The notes under the pieces are model-generated. The model searched no databases. It was not told the origin of the DNA and saw only the letters and a program-made list of their open reading frames with translations. The translations under genes and the position numbers were made by a program. From Methylococcaceae bacterium (GTDB lineage Bacteria; Pseudomonadota; Gammaproteobacteria; Methylococcales; Methylomonadaceae), in assembly GCA_013140465.1 (NCBI GenBank), contig JABFST010000110.1, forward strand, positions 1 through 6,295: 6,295 nucleotides of DNA. The letters are read 5' to 3'. How positions within the stretch are numbered: the stretch's first letter is position 1; each line of letters starts with the position of its first letter. Positions 1-5,835 of the stretch are shown piece after piece.

Positions 1-1
1 T

Positions 2-1879
2 GCGGGCGTGATTGGCGGCGGCTTGACAGCTATGGACACCGCCACCGAACTGATGGCGTACTATCCGGTACAAGTCGAAAAAATCAAACACCGTTACGAC
101 ACCTTGGTGGCTATCCACGGTGTGGATAAAGTGCGCGCCCGTTACGACCAAGAAGAAAGCCTTATTTTGGACGAATTCTTAGCCCACGGTGCAGCTATTA
201 TTGCCGAACGCGAACGTGCCGCCGCTGCTGATGAAGCACCAGATTTTCAACCGCTGGTGTTAGCATGGGGCGGGGTGACATTGTTTTACCGTAAAGGCAT
301 TGTTGATGCGCCCGCGTATCGCCAAAACCACGAAGAAATCACCAAAGCCTTGGAAGAAGGCATCGCCTTAGCCGAAGGCATGAGTCCTTTAGGTGCCCAT
401 GCTGACGAATACGGACATTTAAACTCGGTAGATTTTGAAAAATTAGTGCTGGAAGACGGTCGTTGGAAAAGTGCTGGCGCACCGATTAACGTACCATTGC
501 GCAGCTTATACGTTGCCGCCGGAACCTCGCCCAACACCATTTACCAAAGCGAATACCCCGACACTTTCGTCATGGACAAATGGTTTTTCCAACGCTACGA
601 GCCTGAATTTAACGAAGGTTCCATCAACCTCGTGGCAATGAGCGACGAAAAATTCCCCAAACTGGGCAAACCCGCACCACTGACTTCGTACCAAAAAGAC
701 GGTAAATTCATCAGCTTCTACGGCGATAACCACCCCGTCTACGCAGGTAACGTGGTGAAAGCGATGGCGAGTGCGAAAAATGGCTACCCTTATGTGGTCA
801 AATTGTTTGAACAACAACTCGCGCAGCTTAAGCCCGAACAACAAGCCGAACGCGACGCAGCCTTAACCGCCTTGTTCGCGCAGTTAGACGAAAGCTTTAA
901 AGCCACCATCGTAGCGATTAACCGCCTGACCCCGACCATTATCGAAGTCGTGGTTAAAGCCCCGTTAGCTGCCAAAAAGTTCTACCCCGGACAGTTTTAC
1001 CGCGTGCAAAACTACGAAGCCTTTGCCCCTACCGTCGCAGGTACGGTATTGGCGGCTGAAGGCTTGGCCTTAACAGGCGCGGAAGTCGATAAAGAACAAG
1101 GCACGATCTCGCTGATAGCCCTGGAAATGGGTTCATCATCACGGCTGTGCGCCACTTGGAACGTCGGCGATCCTTTAGTCATTATGGGCGTAACTGGCAC
1201 ACCCACCGACATCCCCAGTAACCAAACCGTATTATTGCTGGGCGGCGGTTTAGGCAACGCCGTGTTGTTCTCCATCGGCAAAGCCTTACGCGCGGCGGGC
1301 AATCGGGTGATTTATTTTGCTGGCTACAAATTCGCCCAAGACCGCTTTAAGGTCGAAGACGTAGAAGCCGCCGCCGATTTGATTATATGGTCGGTTGATA
1401 AAGGCGAAGGCGTACAAGCCATCGTCCCTAGCCGCCCGCAAGATAAGAGCTTTATCGGCAACATTTTGGAATGTATGGTGGCGTATGCTGAAGGCGATTT
1501 AGGCGACCAGCCGATTTCCTTGGCAGATGTCGATCACCTGATCGTCATCGGTTCGGACCGCATGATGGCGGCGGTCAAATCCGCGCGTTTTGATGTGTTA
1601 AAACCGTATCTCAACAAAGCCCACCACGCCATCGGCTCGATCAACTCGCCGATGCAGTGCATGATGAAAGGGATATGTGCGCAATGTATGTGCAAACACG
1701 TCGATAGCGAAACCGGTAAGGAATACTTTGTCTATTCCTGCTACAACCAAGACCAAGACTTGGATAAGGTTGATTTCGCGCACCTGAACGCCCGTTTGCG
1801 GCAAAACACCGTGCAGGAAAAATTGTCTAACTTGTGGTTGGATTATTTGCTGGATAAGCAAAAAGAAACCGCTCAATAA
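2..1879 (+). CDS. FAD/NAD(P)H oxidoreductase with GltD-like and PyrK-like modules, 5'-truncated by the window edge
   Basis: The reading frame enters from the left edge, so the true start and the N-terminal FAD-binding part lie outside; 625 residues are visible. The first residues hold a glycine-rich nucleotide-binding turn (VIGGGLTAMD), as in the NADPH-binding domain of glutamate synthase small subunit (GltD). VTLFYRK and the PLRSLYVAAGTSPNT stretch continue that fold, and a GD..PVYAGNVVKAMASAK segment near visible residue 240 resembles the closing FAD contact. From about residue 297 a second module resembles the dihydroorotate dehydrogenase electron-transfer subunit PyrK: a flavin-binding PGQFYRVQNYE, an NAD-binding LLLGGGLGNAVLF, and cysteines at about 551, 557, 560, 562 and 578 suited to an iron-sulfur cluster. 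The likely role is cytoplasmic electron transfer between NAD(P)H and an unidentified partner. The exact substrate cannot be told. An intrinsic terminator follows 18 nt after the stop. Confidence 0.85.
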   Translation, partial: AGVIGGGLTAMDTATELMAYYPVQVEKIKHRYDTLVAIHGVDKVRARYDQEESLILDEFLAHGAAIIAERERAAAADEAPDFQPLVLAWGGVTLFYRKGIVDAPAYRQNHEEITKALEEGIALAEGMSPLGAHADEYGHLNSVDFEKLVLEDGRWKSAGAPINVPLRSLYVAAGTSPNTIYQSEYPDTFVMDKWFFQRYEPEFNEGSINLVAMSDEKFPKLGKPAPLTSYQKDGKFISFYGDNHPVYAGNVVKAMASAKNGYPYVVKLFEQQLAQLKPEQQAERDAALTALFAQLDESFKATIVAINRLTPTIIEVVVKAPLAAKKFYPGQFYRVQNYEAFAPTVAGTVLAAEGLALTGAEVDKEQGTISLIALEMGSSSRLCATWNVGDPLVIMGVTGTPTDIPSNQTVLLLGGGLGNAVLFSIGKALRAAGNRVIYFAGYKFAQDRFKVEDVEAAADLIIWSVDKGEGVQAIVPSRPQDKSFIGNILECMVAYAEGDLGDQPISLADVDHLIVIGSDRMMAAVKSARFDVLKPYLNKAHHAIGSINSPMQCMMKGICAQCMCKHVDSETGKEYFVYSCYNQDQDLDKVDFAHLNARLRQNTVQEKLSNLWLDYLLDKQKETAQ

Positions 1880-1893
1880 GCGGGTTTGAAGAC

Positions 1894-1925
1894 AAAAGGG
1901 TGGACTTGTTCCACCCTTTTTTTTT
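1894..1925 (+). terminator. Rho-independent terminator after the oxidoreductase gene
   Basis: A 7-bp GC-rich stem (GGGTGGA at 1898-1904 with TCCACCC at 1910-1916) closes a 5-nt loop (CTTGT). It is preceded by AAAA and followed by nine T residues (1917-1925). It lies 18 nt after the TAA stop at 1879, which separates this gene's transcript from the restriction-modification region downstream. Confidence 0.93.
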
Positions 1926-2169
1926 GGCACAAGCCCAGTCTTGGGATAGTTCGATTGAAAAACCTGCTCCCCTACAAAGCTACGCACAACGTACCCTACG
2001 ACGCTAAAAACCATAACTTACCGTCTTTTCATCAGCGGCAGGATAAAGACCTGCGAGGTTTATAAAACCTCGCAGGTCTACCGCTTACGGCCTCCAAACC
2101 ATACCCACCCAATCAGCCGCCAAACCCGCTACAATAGGGCATTTACCAAAAATCACCTGACAAACCCAC
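1926..2169. other. Non-coding spacer between the oxidoreductase and hsdM
   Basis: I see no supported gene on either strand in this stretch. It contains the perfect palindrome at 2047-2079 and must also hold the hsdM promoter. The only -10-like match is TACAAT at 2130-2135, which has no recognisable -35 partner. No strong Shine-Dalgarno sequence precedes the hsdM start. Confidence 0.6.
2047..2079. repeat. Perfect intergenic palindrome, 15-bp arms, 3-nt loop
   Basis: The arm AGACCTGCGAGGTTT (2047-2061) is repeated exactly as its reverse complement at 2065-2079, separated by ATA. A transcript would form a very stable hairpin, but there is no adjacent T-run and the nearest upstream gene already has its own terminator. 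The form resembles short dispersed palindromic (REP-like) elements scattered between genes in many bacteria. That classification is inference, because only one copy is in the window. Confidence 0.85.
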
Positions 2170-3711
2170 ATGGCCAAAGCTAAACCCAACACCGAAGAAC
2201 CTTTAGAAAAACAACTCTGGAAAGCCGCAGACAAATTACGCAAAAACATAGATGCCGCAGAATACAAGCACGTTGTTTTAGGGCTGATATTTCTCAAATA
2301 CATCTCCGATTCGTTTGCAGAACACCATGCCAAACTGGTACAAGGCGAAGGTGACTATGCGGGCGCAGACCCCGAAGACCGCGACGAATACCAAGCCGAA
2401 AATATCTTTTTCGTGCCGACCGAAGCGCGCTGGTCGTTCTTACTAGCCCATGCCAAACAGCCCAATATAGGCACTTTGGTAGATGCGGCAATGGATGTCA
2501 TCGAACAAGAAAACGCCGCACTAAAAGGCGGTGTTTTGCCTAAAGGTTTTGCAAAATCAAACCTAGATCCGACCAGCTTAGGCGGCTTGATTGATTTAAT
2601 CGCCAATATCGCCTTGGGTGATGCCAAATCGCGGAGCGCCGACGTGTTAGGTCATGTCTTCGAATATTTCTTAGGCGAATTTGCCTTAGCCGAAGGCAAA
2701 CAAGGCGGGCAGTTTTACACTCCGCGCAGCATTGTTGAATTACTGGTTGCGATGCTAGAACCCTACAAAGGGCGGGTATTTGACCCGTGTTGTGGCTCAG
2801 GCGGCATGTTTGTGCAATCAGAAAAATTTATAAAAAATCACCAAGGCAAAATTGATGATATTTCAATCTACGGGCAAGAAAGCAACCAAACCACTTGGCG
2901 CTTGGCAAAAATGAACCTCGCCATCCGTGGCATTGATAGCTCACAGGTAAAATGGAATAACGAAGGCTCATTTTTAAACGACGCGCATAAAGACCTAAAA
3001 GCCGATTTCATAATTGCCAACCCACCGTTTAATGTCAGCGACTGGAGCGGCGAATTATTACGCGGCGATGGTCGCTGGCAATATGGCACACCACCTGCGG
3101 GAAATGCCAACTTTGCCTGGTTACAACACTTCATTTATCACCTAGCCCCCAATGGCCTAGCGGGCGTGGTGTTATCAAAAGGCGCGTTGACCTCTAAAAG
3201 CAGTGGCGAGGGTGACATACGCCGTGCGATGATTGCCGACGGCAACGTGATTGACTGTATCGTAAATTTGCCCGCAAAATTGTTTTTAAATACCCAAATC
3301 CCCGCCGCGTTGTGGTTTATGCGGCGAGGTAGAGACGCGATTAATCACGACCGTAGTGGCGAAATCCTGTTTATTGATGCCCGCAACCTAGGGCATTTAA
3401 TCAACCGCCGCACGCGTGAACTCTCCGAAGCCGATATAAAACAAATCGCCGATACCTACCACAACTGGCGCAATCCACACGGCAACTATGAAGACATCAA
3501 AGGCTTTTGTTGCAGCGCACCGATAGAACGCGTTAAAGAACTGGATTATGTACTAACCGCAGGGCGATATGTAGGCTTGCCCGATGAAGAAGATGACTTT
3601 AATTTTAACGAACGCTTTAGTGCCTTAAAAGCCGAATTTGAGGCGCAATTAGTGGAAGAAGCCGAATTGAATCAAGCGATTATCGACAATCTGGCCAGAG
3701 TGGTGATATGA
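2170..3711 (+). CDS. hsdM: Type I restriction-modification system, DNA adenine methyltransferase subunit M (HsdM)
   Basis: This is the modification subunit of a type I R-M system, which with HsdS forms an N6-adenine methyltransferase using S-adenosylmethionine. The 513-residue length is normal for the family. The N-terminus ([22 protein letters not shown], then [12 protein letters not shown]) is the typical HsdM helical domain. Catalytic motifs are intact: [15 protein letters not shown] near 178-192, SAM-binding motif I DPCCGSGG at 205-212, and motif IV NPPF at 284-287 within a DFIIANPPF context. The start at 2170 gives the expected family N-terminus, although no clear ribosome binding site precedes it. 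The stop overlaps the next gene (ATGA), indicating translational coupling. No HsdS or HsdR is encoded in the window, so methylation specificity and restriction partners are missing here; they could lie elsewhere or be lost. Family call is firm; activity is unknown. Confidence 0.96.
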   Translation: MAKAKPNTEEPLEKQLWKAADKLRKNIDAAEYKHVVLGLIFLKYISDSFAEHHAKLVQGEGDYAGADPEDRDEYQAENIFFVPTEARWSFLLAHAKQPNIGTLVDAAMDVIEQENAALKGGVLPKGFAKSNLDPTSLGGLIDLIANIALGDAKSRSADVLGHVFEYFLGEFALAEGKQGGQFYTPRSIVELLVAMLEPYKGRVFDPCCGSGGMFVQSEKFIKNHQGKIDDISIYGQESNQTTWRLAKMNLAIRGIDSSQVKWNNEGSFLNDAHKDLKADFIIANPPFNVSDWSGELLRGDGRWQYGTPPAGNANFAWLQHFIYHLAPNGLAGVVLSKGALTSKSSGEGDIRRAMIADGNVIDCIVNLPAKLFLNTQIPAALWFMRRGRDAINHDRSGEILFIDARNLGHLINRRTRELSEADIKQIADTYHNWRNPHGNYEDIKGFCCSAPIERVKELDYVLTAGRYVGLPDEEDDFNFNERFSALKAEFEAQLVEEAELNQAIIDNLARVVI

Positions 3712-4151
3712 CAGCAAGCCTCATTAAATCGGACGATTACAAAGCCTTTATTCAAGCAATCAAACAGCAGGTGCAAAGTGTACAAATCAAAGCCGCTGTT
3801 ATGGTTAATCAAGCCTTATTACAGCTGTATTGGGACTTAGCCGAGCGCATAGTTAGCCAACAACAAGCTGCCGCATGGGGCGATGGCTTCTTATTGCAAA
3901 TAAGCCGCGATTTACAAGCTGAATTTCCTGATATGAAAGGTTTTTCATTGCGGAATTTAAAATACATGCGCCAGTGGTTTCAATTCTGGTCAAAAGAACC
4001 CGCAATTGGGCAACAACTTGTTGCCCAAATTCCTTGGGGACACAATCTAGTCATTATCAGCAAAACTAAAAATCCGAATGAAGCCTTGTTTTATGTACAG
4101 AAAACCATACAAAACAACTGGTCACACATTGTGACCGCTGTGGCAACCTGA
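3708..4151 (+). pseudogene. YhcG/DUF1016-family protein, N-terminal half only (PDDEXK nuclease domain missing)
   Basis: The 147 residues match the N-terminal domain of the YhcG/DUF1016 family: a helical start, then LYWDLAERI near 40, WGDGFLLQISRDLQ near 57, EFPDMKGFSLRNLKYMRQW at 72-90 and VAQIPWGHNLVIISK at 105-119. Family members are commonly about 340-380 residues and carry a C-terminal PDDEXK nuclease domain. Here the frame hits TGA soon after the NNWSH segment and the nuclease part is absent in all frames downstream. It begins inside the hsdM stop (ATGA, 4-nt overlap), so it was probably cotranscribed and coupled with hsdM, a common place for these genes in type I R-M loci. Most likely it is a truncated, non-nucleolytic remnant; a stable N-terminal domain that still acts is possible but unproven. 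Confidence 0.8.
4120..4136. repeat. Short palindrome at the break point of the YhcG-like gene
   Basis: GGTCACA (4120-4126) and TGTGACC (4130-4136) are perfect 7-bp arms around CAT. It lies within the last codons of the truncated YhcG-like frame, close to where family similarity fades. It may be chance, or it may mark the deletion or rearrangement junction. Confidence 0.45.
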
Positions 4152-4330
4152 AACACTCAACGGCTTTATCCTACGCATGCACCGGGCAAGTCGCGGTATT
4201 GCGTAGAGGAAGAGCTGTGCGAACCAGCCTACTTATTCGATGAAGACCGCGATTATTCTTGCAGGAATTAGTCCACAAACAAAAACTTAAGATTGAGTTA
4301 TTATTAAACCAAAGCCACGAAAAAAGCTAA
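4152..4330 (+). pseudogene. Unrecognised degraded coding remnant
   Basis: No open gene exists here, but the translation looks protein-like across two frames. In the same frame as the preceding YhcG-like gene, just after its TGA, the reading runs through PTHAPGKSRY, then CVEEELCEPAYLFDEDRDY, to a TAG at 4269. From about 4259 another frame continues LQELVHKQKLKIELLLNQS and ends at TAA 4328-4330. Removing the two bases around 4257-4258 would join them into one polypeptide end. I do not recognise the family. It may be the 3' end of another gene of the former R-M locus, joined to yhcG by deletion. The case rests on residue composition and frame continuity alone, so it is tentative. Confidence 0.35.
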
Positions 4331-4349
4331 CGAACATGACACGGATTGA

Positions 4350-4772
4350 ATGATGAGCCAACTAAATACCGATTATTTTGCCCGTTGTATTGCCACCTTA
4401 GAAAGAGCCTTTATTACCTTGAATGGCTTATCAAGAGAAGATGATTTATACGATATTTACCGCGCTGCGTGTGTAAAAGAATTTGAGATTATTTTGGAAC
4501 AGACGGGCAAATTAATAAAAAAATGTTTAAAGCCATATTTTGCCAGCCCTAAGCAAGTTGACCAGTTAAATTTTAAAGATGCGTTTCGGTATGCCTCCAA
4601 GCATGGCTTGTTGGAATTAGATGAAGCAGAGCGTTGGTTAAGCTATCGGGATAATCGCAATGATACCGCCCATGATTACGGCGCGGGTTTTGCAGATGAA
4701 ACGCTGGTATTGTTGCCACAATTTATTGTCGATGCCTACCGTGTGAATGAGGTTGTCAAAAGTCAACCATGA
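4350..4772 (+). CDS. HEPN-domain protein of a HEPN/MNT toxin-antitoxin pair (HI0074-like nucleotidyltransferase substrate-binding family)
   Basis: The 140-residue all-helical protein matches the HI0074-like HEPN family. The conserved DIYRAACVKEFEIILEQ helix is near residues 35-51 and the active-site motif RX4HXY is intact (R103, H108, Y110, in RNDTAHDY). In characterised HepT/MntA pairs the HEPN protein is an RNase toxin using R and H, and the partner nucleotidyltransferase neutralises it by adding AMP to the motif tyrosine. That known mechanism is transferred here by motif only. The start may be ATG 4350 or the adjacent ATG 4353, and no strong ribosome binding site is visible. The stop overlaps the start of the MNT gene (ATGA), the arrangement expected for a coupled pair. 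The usual length is retained, so it appears intact, unlike the sequences on either side. Confidence 0.9.
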   Translation: MMSQLNTDYFARCIATLERAFITLNGLSREDDLYDIYRAACVKEFEIILEQTGKLIKKCLKPYFASPKQVDQLNFKDAFRYASKHGLLELDEAERWLSYRDNRNDTAHDYGAGFADETLVLLPQFIVDAYRVNEVVKSQP

Positions 4773-5083
4773 GCCATACGCTTTATTTACGCGAGCAAGA
4801 CAGACGGCGACTAACGCAACTATTAGCCAAGTATTTACCCGATGTGACAGCTTGGGTGTATGGTTCGCGGGTAAAGGGCGATGCCCATGAGGCGAGCGAT
4901 TTGGATATTGTGTTGCGTTCGCCAGATTTAAAACCAATTCCGATAATGGCCTTAGAGGATTTTTTGGCGGCGGTCCAGGACTCAAACATTCCCATTTTGG
5001 TTGAGGCGCGGGATTGGGCGCGCTTGCCCCACAGTTTCCATCAGGAAATTTTGAAGCATTATGTAGTGTTGACTAATAATTGA
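4769..5083 (+). CDS. Minimal nucleotidyltransferase (MNT) antitoxin partner of the HEPN protein
   Basis: This 104-residue protein is a minimal polymerase-beta-fold nucleotidyltransferase. The signature GSX10DXD is exact: G32-S33, ten residues, D44-L45-D46 (GSRVKGDAHEASDLDIV). A later acidic position, E79 in ILVEARDW, may supply the third metal ligand, where many family members have Asp. MNT proteins of this type pair with HEPN toxins and, in the MntA/HepT case, transfer AMP from ATP to the toxin tyrosine. The start overlaps the HEPN stop by four bases and has no well-placed Shine-Dalgarno (GAGG at 4749-4752 is too distant), so translation is probably coupled. Motifs and length look complete. 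Confidence 0.92.
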   Translation: MSHTLYLREQDRRRLTQLLAKYLPDVTAWVYGSRVKGDAHEASDLDIVLRSPDLKPIPIMALEDFLAAVQDSNIPILVEARDWARLPHSFHQEILKHYVVLTNN

Positions 5084-5179
5084 TGGGGAGATTTGGAATG
5101 CAAATCCAAAGTGTAGAGGCAGCGCATAGTCGATCTGCTTTATTAAACTTTATCAAATAAACCCCAGAAATTAAATAAG

Positions 5180-5317
5180 ATGGCTATTAATACACCGGAA
5201 AACAAATGTTTTTCCGATATTTGCAGTATTTTGACTTCTGAGAAAAGCGCATCACTTGAACAGATTGAACAGGCAATTGCATAGCAAGGCGTGGAGCGGT
5301 TTAATGATTGCGATTGA
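5180..5317 (+). pseudogene. Remnant of a VapB/AbrB-like antitoxin gene with an internal TAG
   Basis: The reading from ATG 5180 gives a 34-codon frame that ends SEKSASLEQIEQAIA and then TAG at 5282-5284. Beyond the TAG the same frame continues QGVERFNDCD to TGA at 5315-5317. The run SLEQIEQAIA-x-QGVERF resembles the C-terminal tail of AbrB/VapB-type antitoxins, and the TAG sits where a residue such as Lys would fit (AAG to TAG is one change). The following VapC-like start overlaps this tail, as in vapBC operons. The N-terminal DNA-binding part is not recognisable. The assignment relies on tail similarity and context and is tentative. Confidence 0.5.
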
Positions 5318-5345
5318 TACCCGCGTTTTTAAGGTAAAACAATGA
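5304..5345 (+). pseudogene. VapC-like PIN toxin, first residues only
   Basis: ATG 5304 opens a frame reading MIAIDTRVFKVKQ and then TGA at 5343-5345. MIAIDTxV is the characteristic start of PIN-domain toxins, in which the Asp is the first active-site acid and is usually followed by N-V-L-V-R-Y-L. After about nine residues similarity stops, so nearly the whole PIN domain has been deleted. It overlaps the antitoxin tail by 14 nt in another frame, which is typical of vapBC pairs, and its last four bases overlap the start of the next remnant. The stretch is very short, so the call depends on this double match. Confidence 0.5.
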
Positions 5346-5471
5346 GTGATTTAACGCAAGCTTTAAGCATAGAAAGTCGTATCTAAACATTTCATGCAGA
5401 ACAAGTGATAATAGATGCTGATTTGACGCAACTGTATGGTGTTGTAACCAAAGTATTGACTCAAGGTATTT
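5342..5471 (+). pseudogene. ORF6N-domain protein remnant with a nonsense codon, 3'-truncated
   Basis: ATG 5342 is preceded by AAGG (5331-5334). The frame reads MSDLTQALSIESRI, hits TAA at 5384-5386, and continues TFHAEQVIIDADLTQLYGVVTKVLTQ. This closely follows the start of ORF6N-domain proteins (family pattern IESRIYTIRxxxVMLDxDLAxLYGVxTKxLNQ), phage- and accessory-gene-associated proteins thought to bind DNA. The TAA falls where the family has Tyr, so one base change (TAT or TAC to TAA) explains it. Similarity ends near 5465, just before the palindrome at 5472-5506, after which no ORF6N sequence is seen. The intact family is much longer, so this is clearly a pseudogene. Confidence 0.75.
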
Positions 5472-5506
5472 ATACAGCCCCCTCCTTATTAAGGCGGGGG
5501 CTGTAT
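5472..5506. repeat. 35-nt palindromic element at the ORF6N break point
   Basis: ATACAGCCCCC (5472-5482) and GGGGGCTGTAT (5496-5506) are perfect 11-bp arms. After one mismatch (T5483/C5495) the inner CCTTA/TAAGG pairs close on a single T (5489). The GC-rich stem around a CCTTATTAAGG core resembles dispersed intergenic palindromes. It replaces the 3' part of the ORF6N remnant, so it marks an insertion or deletion boundary. No T-run follows, so a terminator role is only possible. Confidence 0.8.
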
Positions 5507-5623
5507 GTTTACCAAAAATGAGGCCGTAGAAGGTTTTAAACGTGGTTGGCAAGAAATGTTACGCGGTATCTGGCTGTTGATACCTTATGGGTTGATGGTA
5601 ATTTTAAACTTAACGGGGAATAA
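5505..5623 (+). pseudogene. Small antitoxin-like gene, probably frameshifted
   Basis: ATG 5505 reads MFTKNEAVEGFKRGWQEMLRG and then drifts into a hydrophobic, unconvincing tail, staying open to TGA 5652-5654. A second frame from about 5564 reads RYLAVDTLWVDGNFKLNGE and stops at TAA 5621-5623, just before the next gene. Joined by a single frameshift near 5564-5567, the product would be about 40 residues with an FKxGWxEMLxG...VDTLW pattern like short antitoxin proteins of toxin-antitoxin loci. The start lies on the right arm of the preceding palindrome, so the original start may be lost. The family is not firmly recognised. A real 49-codon peptide overlapping the next gene is the alternative. 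Confidence 0.4.
5615..5620 (+). promoter_or_regulatory. Ribosome binding site of the antitoxin gene at 5626
   Basis: GGGGAA ends five bases before ATG 5626 and supports that start. It overlaps the end of the preceding frameshifted small gene. Confidence 0.6.
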
Positions 5624-5625
5624 CG

Positions 5626-5835
5626 ATGTTACAAACTATCGAAGTACACATTGACGCAAAGGGTCATATTCACACGACAGAACCTTTGCCGCCTTCATTT
5701 CAAGGACGCGCATTATTAACCTTATTAGAACCTATCAATCATGACGCTGTGCTATTATCAGAGCAGGCCTTGGCGACTGATTGGCTAAAACCCGAAGAGG
5801 AGGCGGCGTGGGCGCATTTGCAGTCGGACAAATAG
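5626..5835 (+). CDS. Antitoxin of a PemK/MazF-type toxin-antitoxin pair
   Basis: This 69-residue acidic protein precedes and overlaps a PemK/MazF-like toxin. The N-terminal half (MLQTIEVHIDAKGHIHTTEPLP, then GRALLTLLEP) is beta-rich and resembles the short swapped-hairpin-type antitoxins that start with a Gly-containing strand pair. The C-terminal half (LLSEQALATDWLKPEEEAAWAHLQ, about 43-66) is the acidic, Trp-containing helix often seen at the toxin-binding end of such antitoxins. It would bind and neutralise the toxin and probably repress its own promoter, as is usual in type II systems; no operator is evident upstream. GGGGAA five bases before the ATG supports the start. The toxin GTG lies inside its last codons. 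The role is set mainly by context and length. Confidence 0.8.
   Translation: MLQTIEVHIDAKGHIHTTEPLPPSFQGRALLTLLEPINHDAVLLSEQALATDWLKPEEEAAWAHLQSDK
5796..5803 (+). promoter_or_regulatory. Shine-Dalgarno that sets the GTG start of the toxin
   Basis: AGAGGAGG lies four bases upstream of GTG 5808, inside the antitoxin coding sequence. It is the strongest ribosome binding site in the window and favours this GTG over the in-frame ATG at 5781, whose extra residues (MAKTRRGGG) are simply the antitoxin C-terminus read out of frame. Confidence 0.75.

Noticed and set aside
286..1302. Several minus-strand open frames of 60-110 codons
   Set aside because: They lie antisense within the oxidoreductase and have shadow-type composition with no recognisable motif.
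1966..2005. Sequence resembling GTAGGGTACGTTGTGCGTAGC (minus strand), similar in feel to dispersed intergenic repeats
   Set aside because: There is only one copy here and no inverted symmetry, so nothing in the window shows it is a repeat.
1598..2014. 138-codon open frame on the minus strand, extending past the terminator
   Set aside because: It mostly mirrors the oxidoreductase 3' end, crosses the terminator hairpin, and its translation shows no family features.
2130..2135. TACAAT as a -10 box for hsdM
   Set aside because: No -35-like hexamer sits 16-18 nt upstream, so this single hexamer is not enough to call a promoter.
5092..5110. Small inverted repeat TTTGGA/TCCAAA after the MNT gene
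   Set aside because: Six-base arms with a competing alternative pairing (GATTTG/CAAATC) and no T-run make it too weak for a terminator.
5098..5160. 20-codon frame (ATG 5098) with GGGGAG eight bases upstream
   Set aside because: It is too short to recognise and lies in a remnant region. It may be the start of the lost antitoxin gene, but it is in a different frame and has no family pattern.
5781..5807. ATG 5781 as the toxin start
   Set aside because: The extra nine residues are not family-like, and GTG 5808 has the strong ribosome site and gives the normal family N-terminus.
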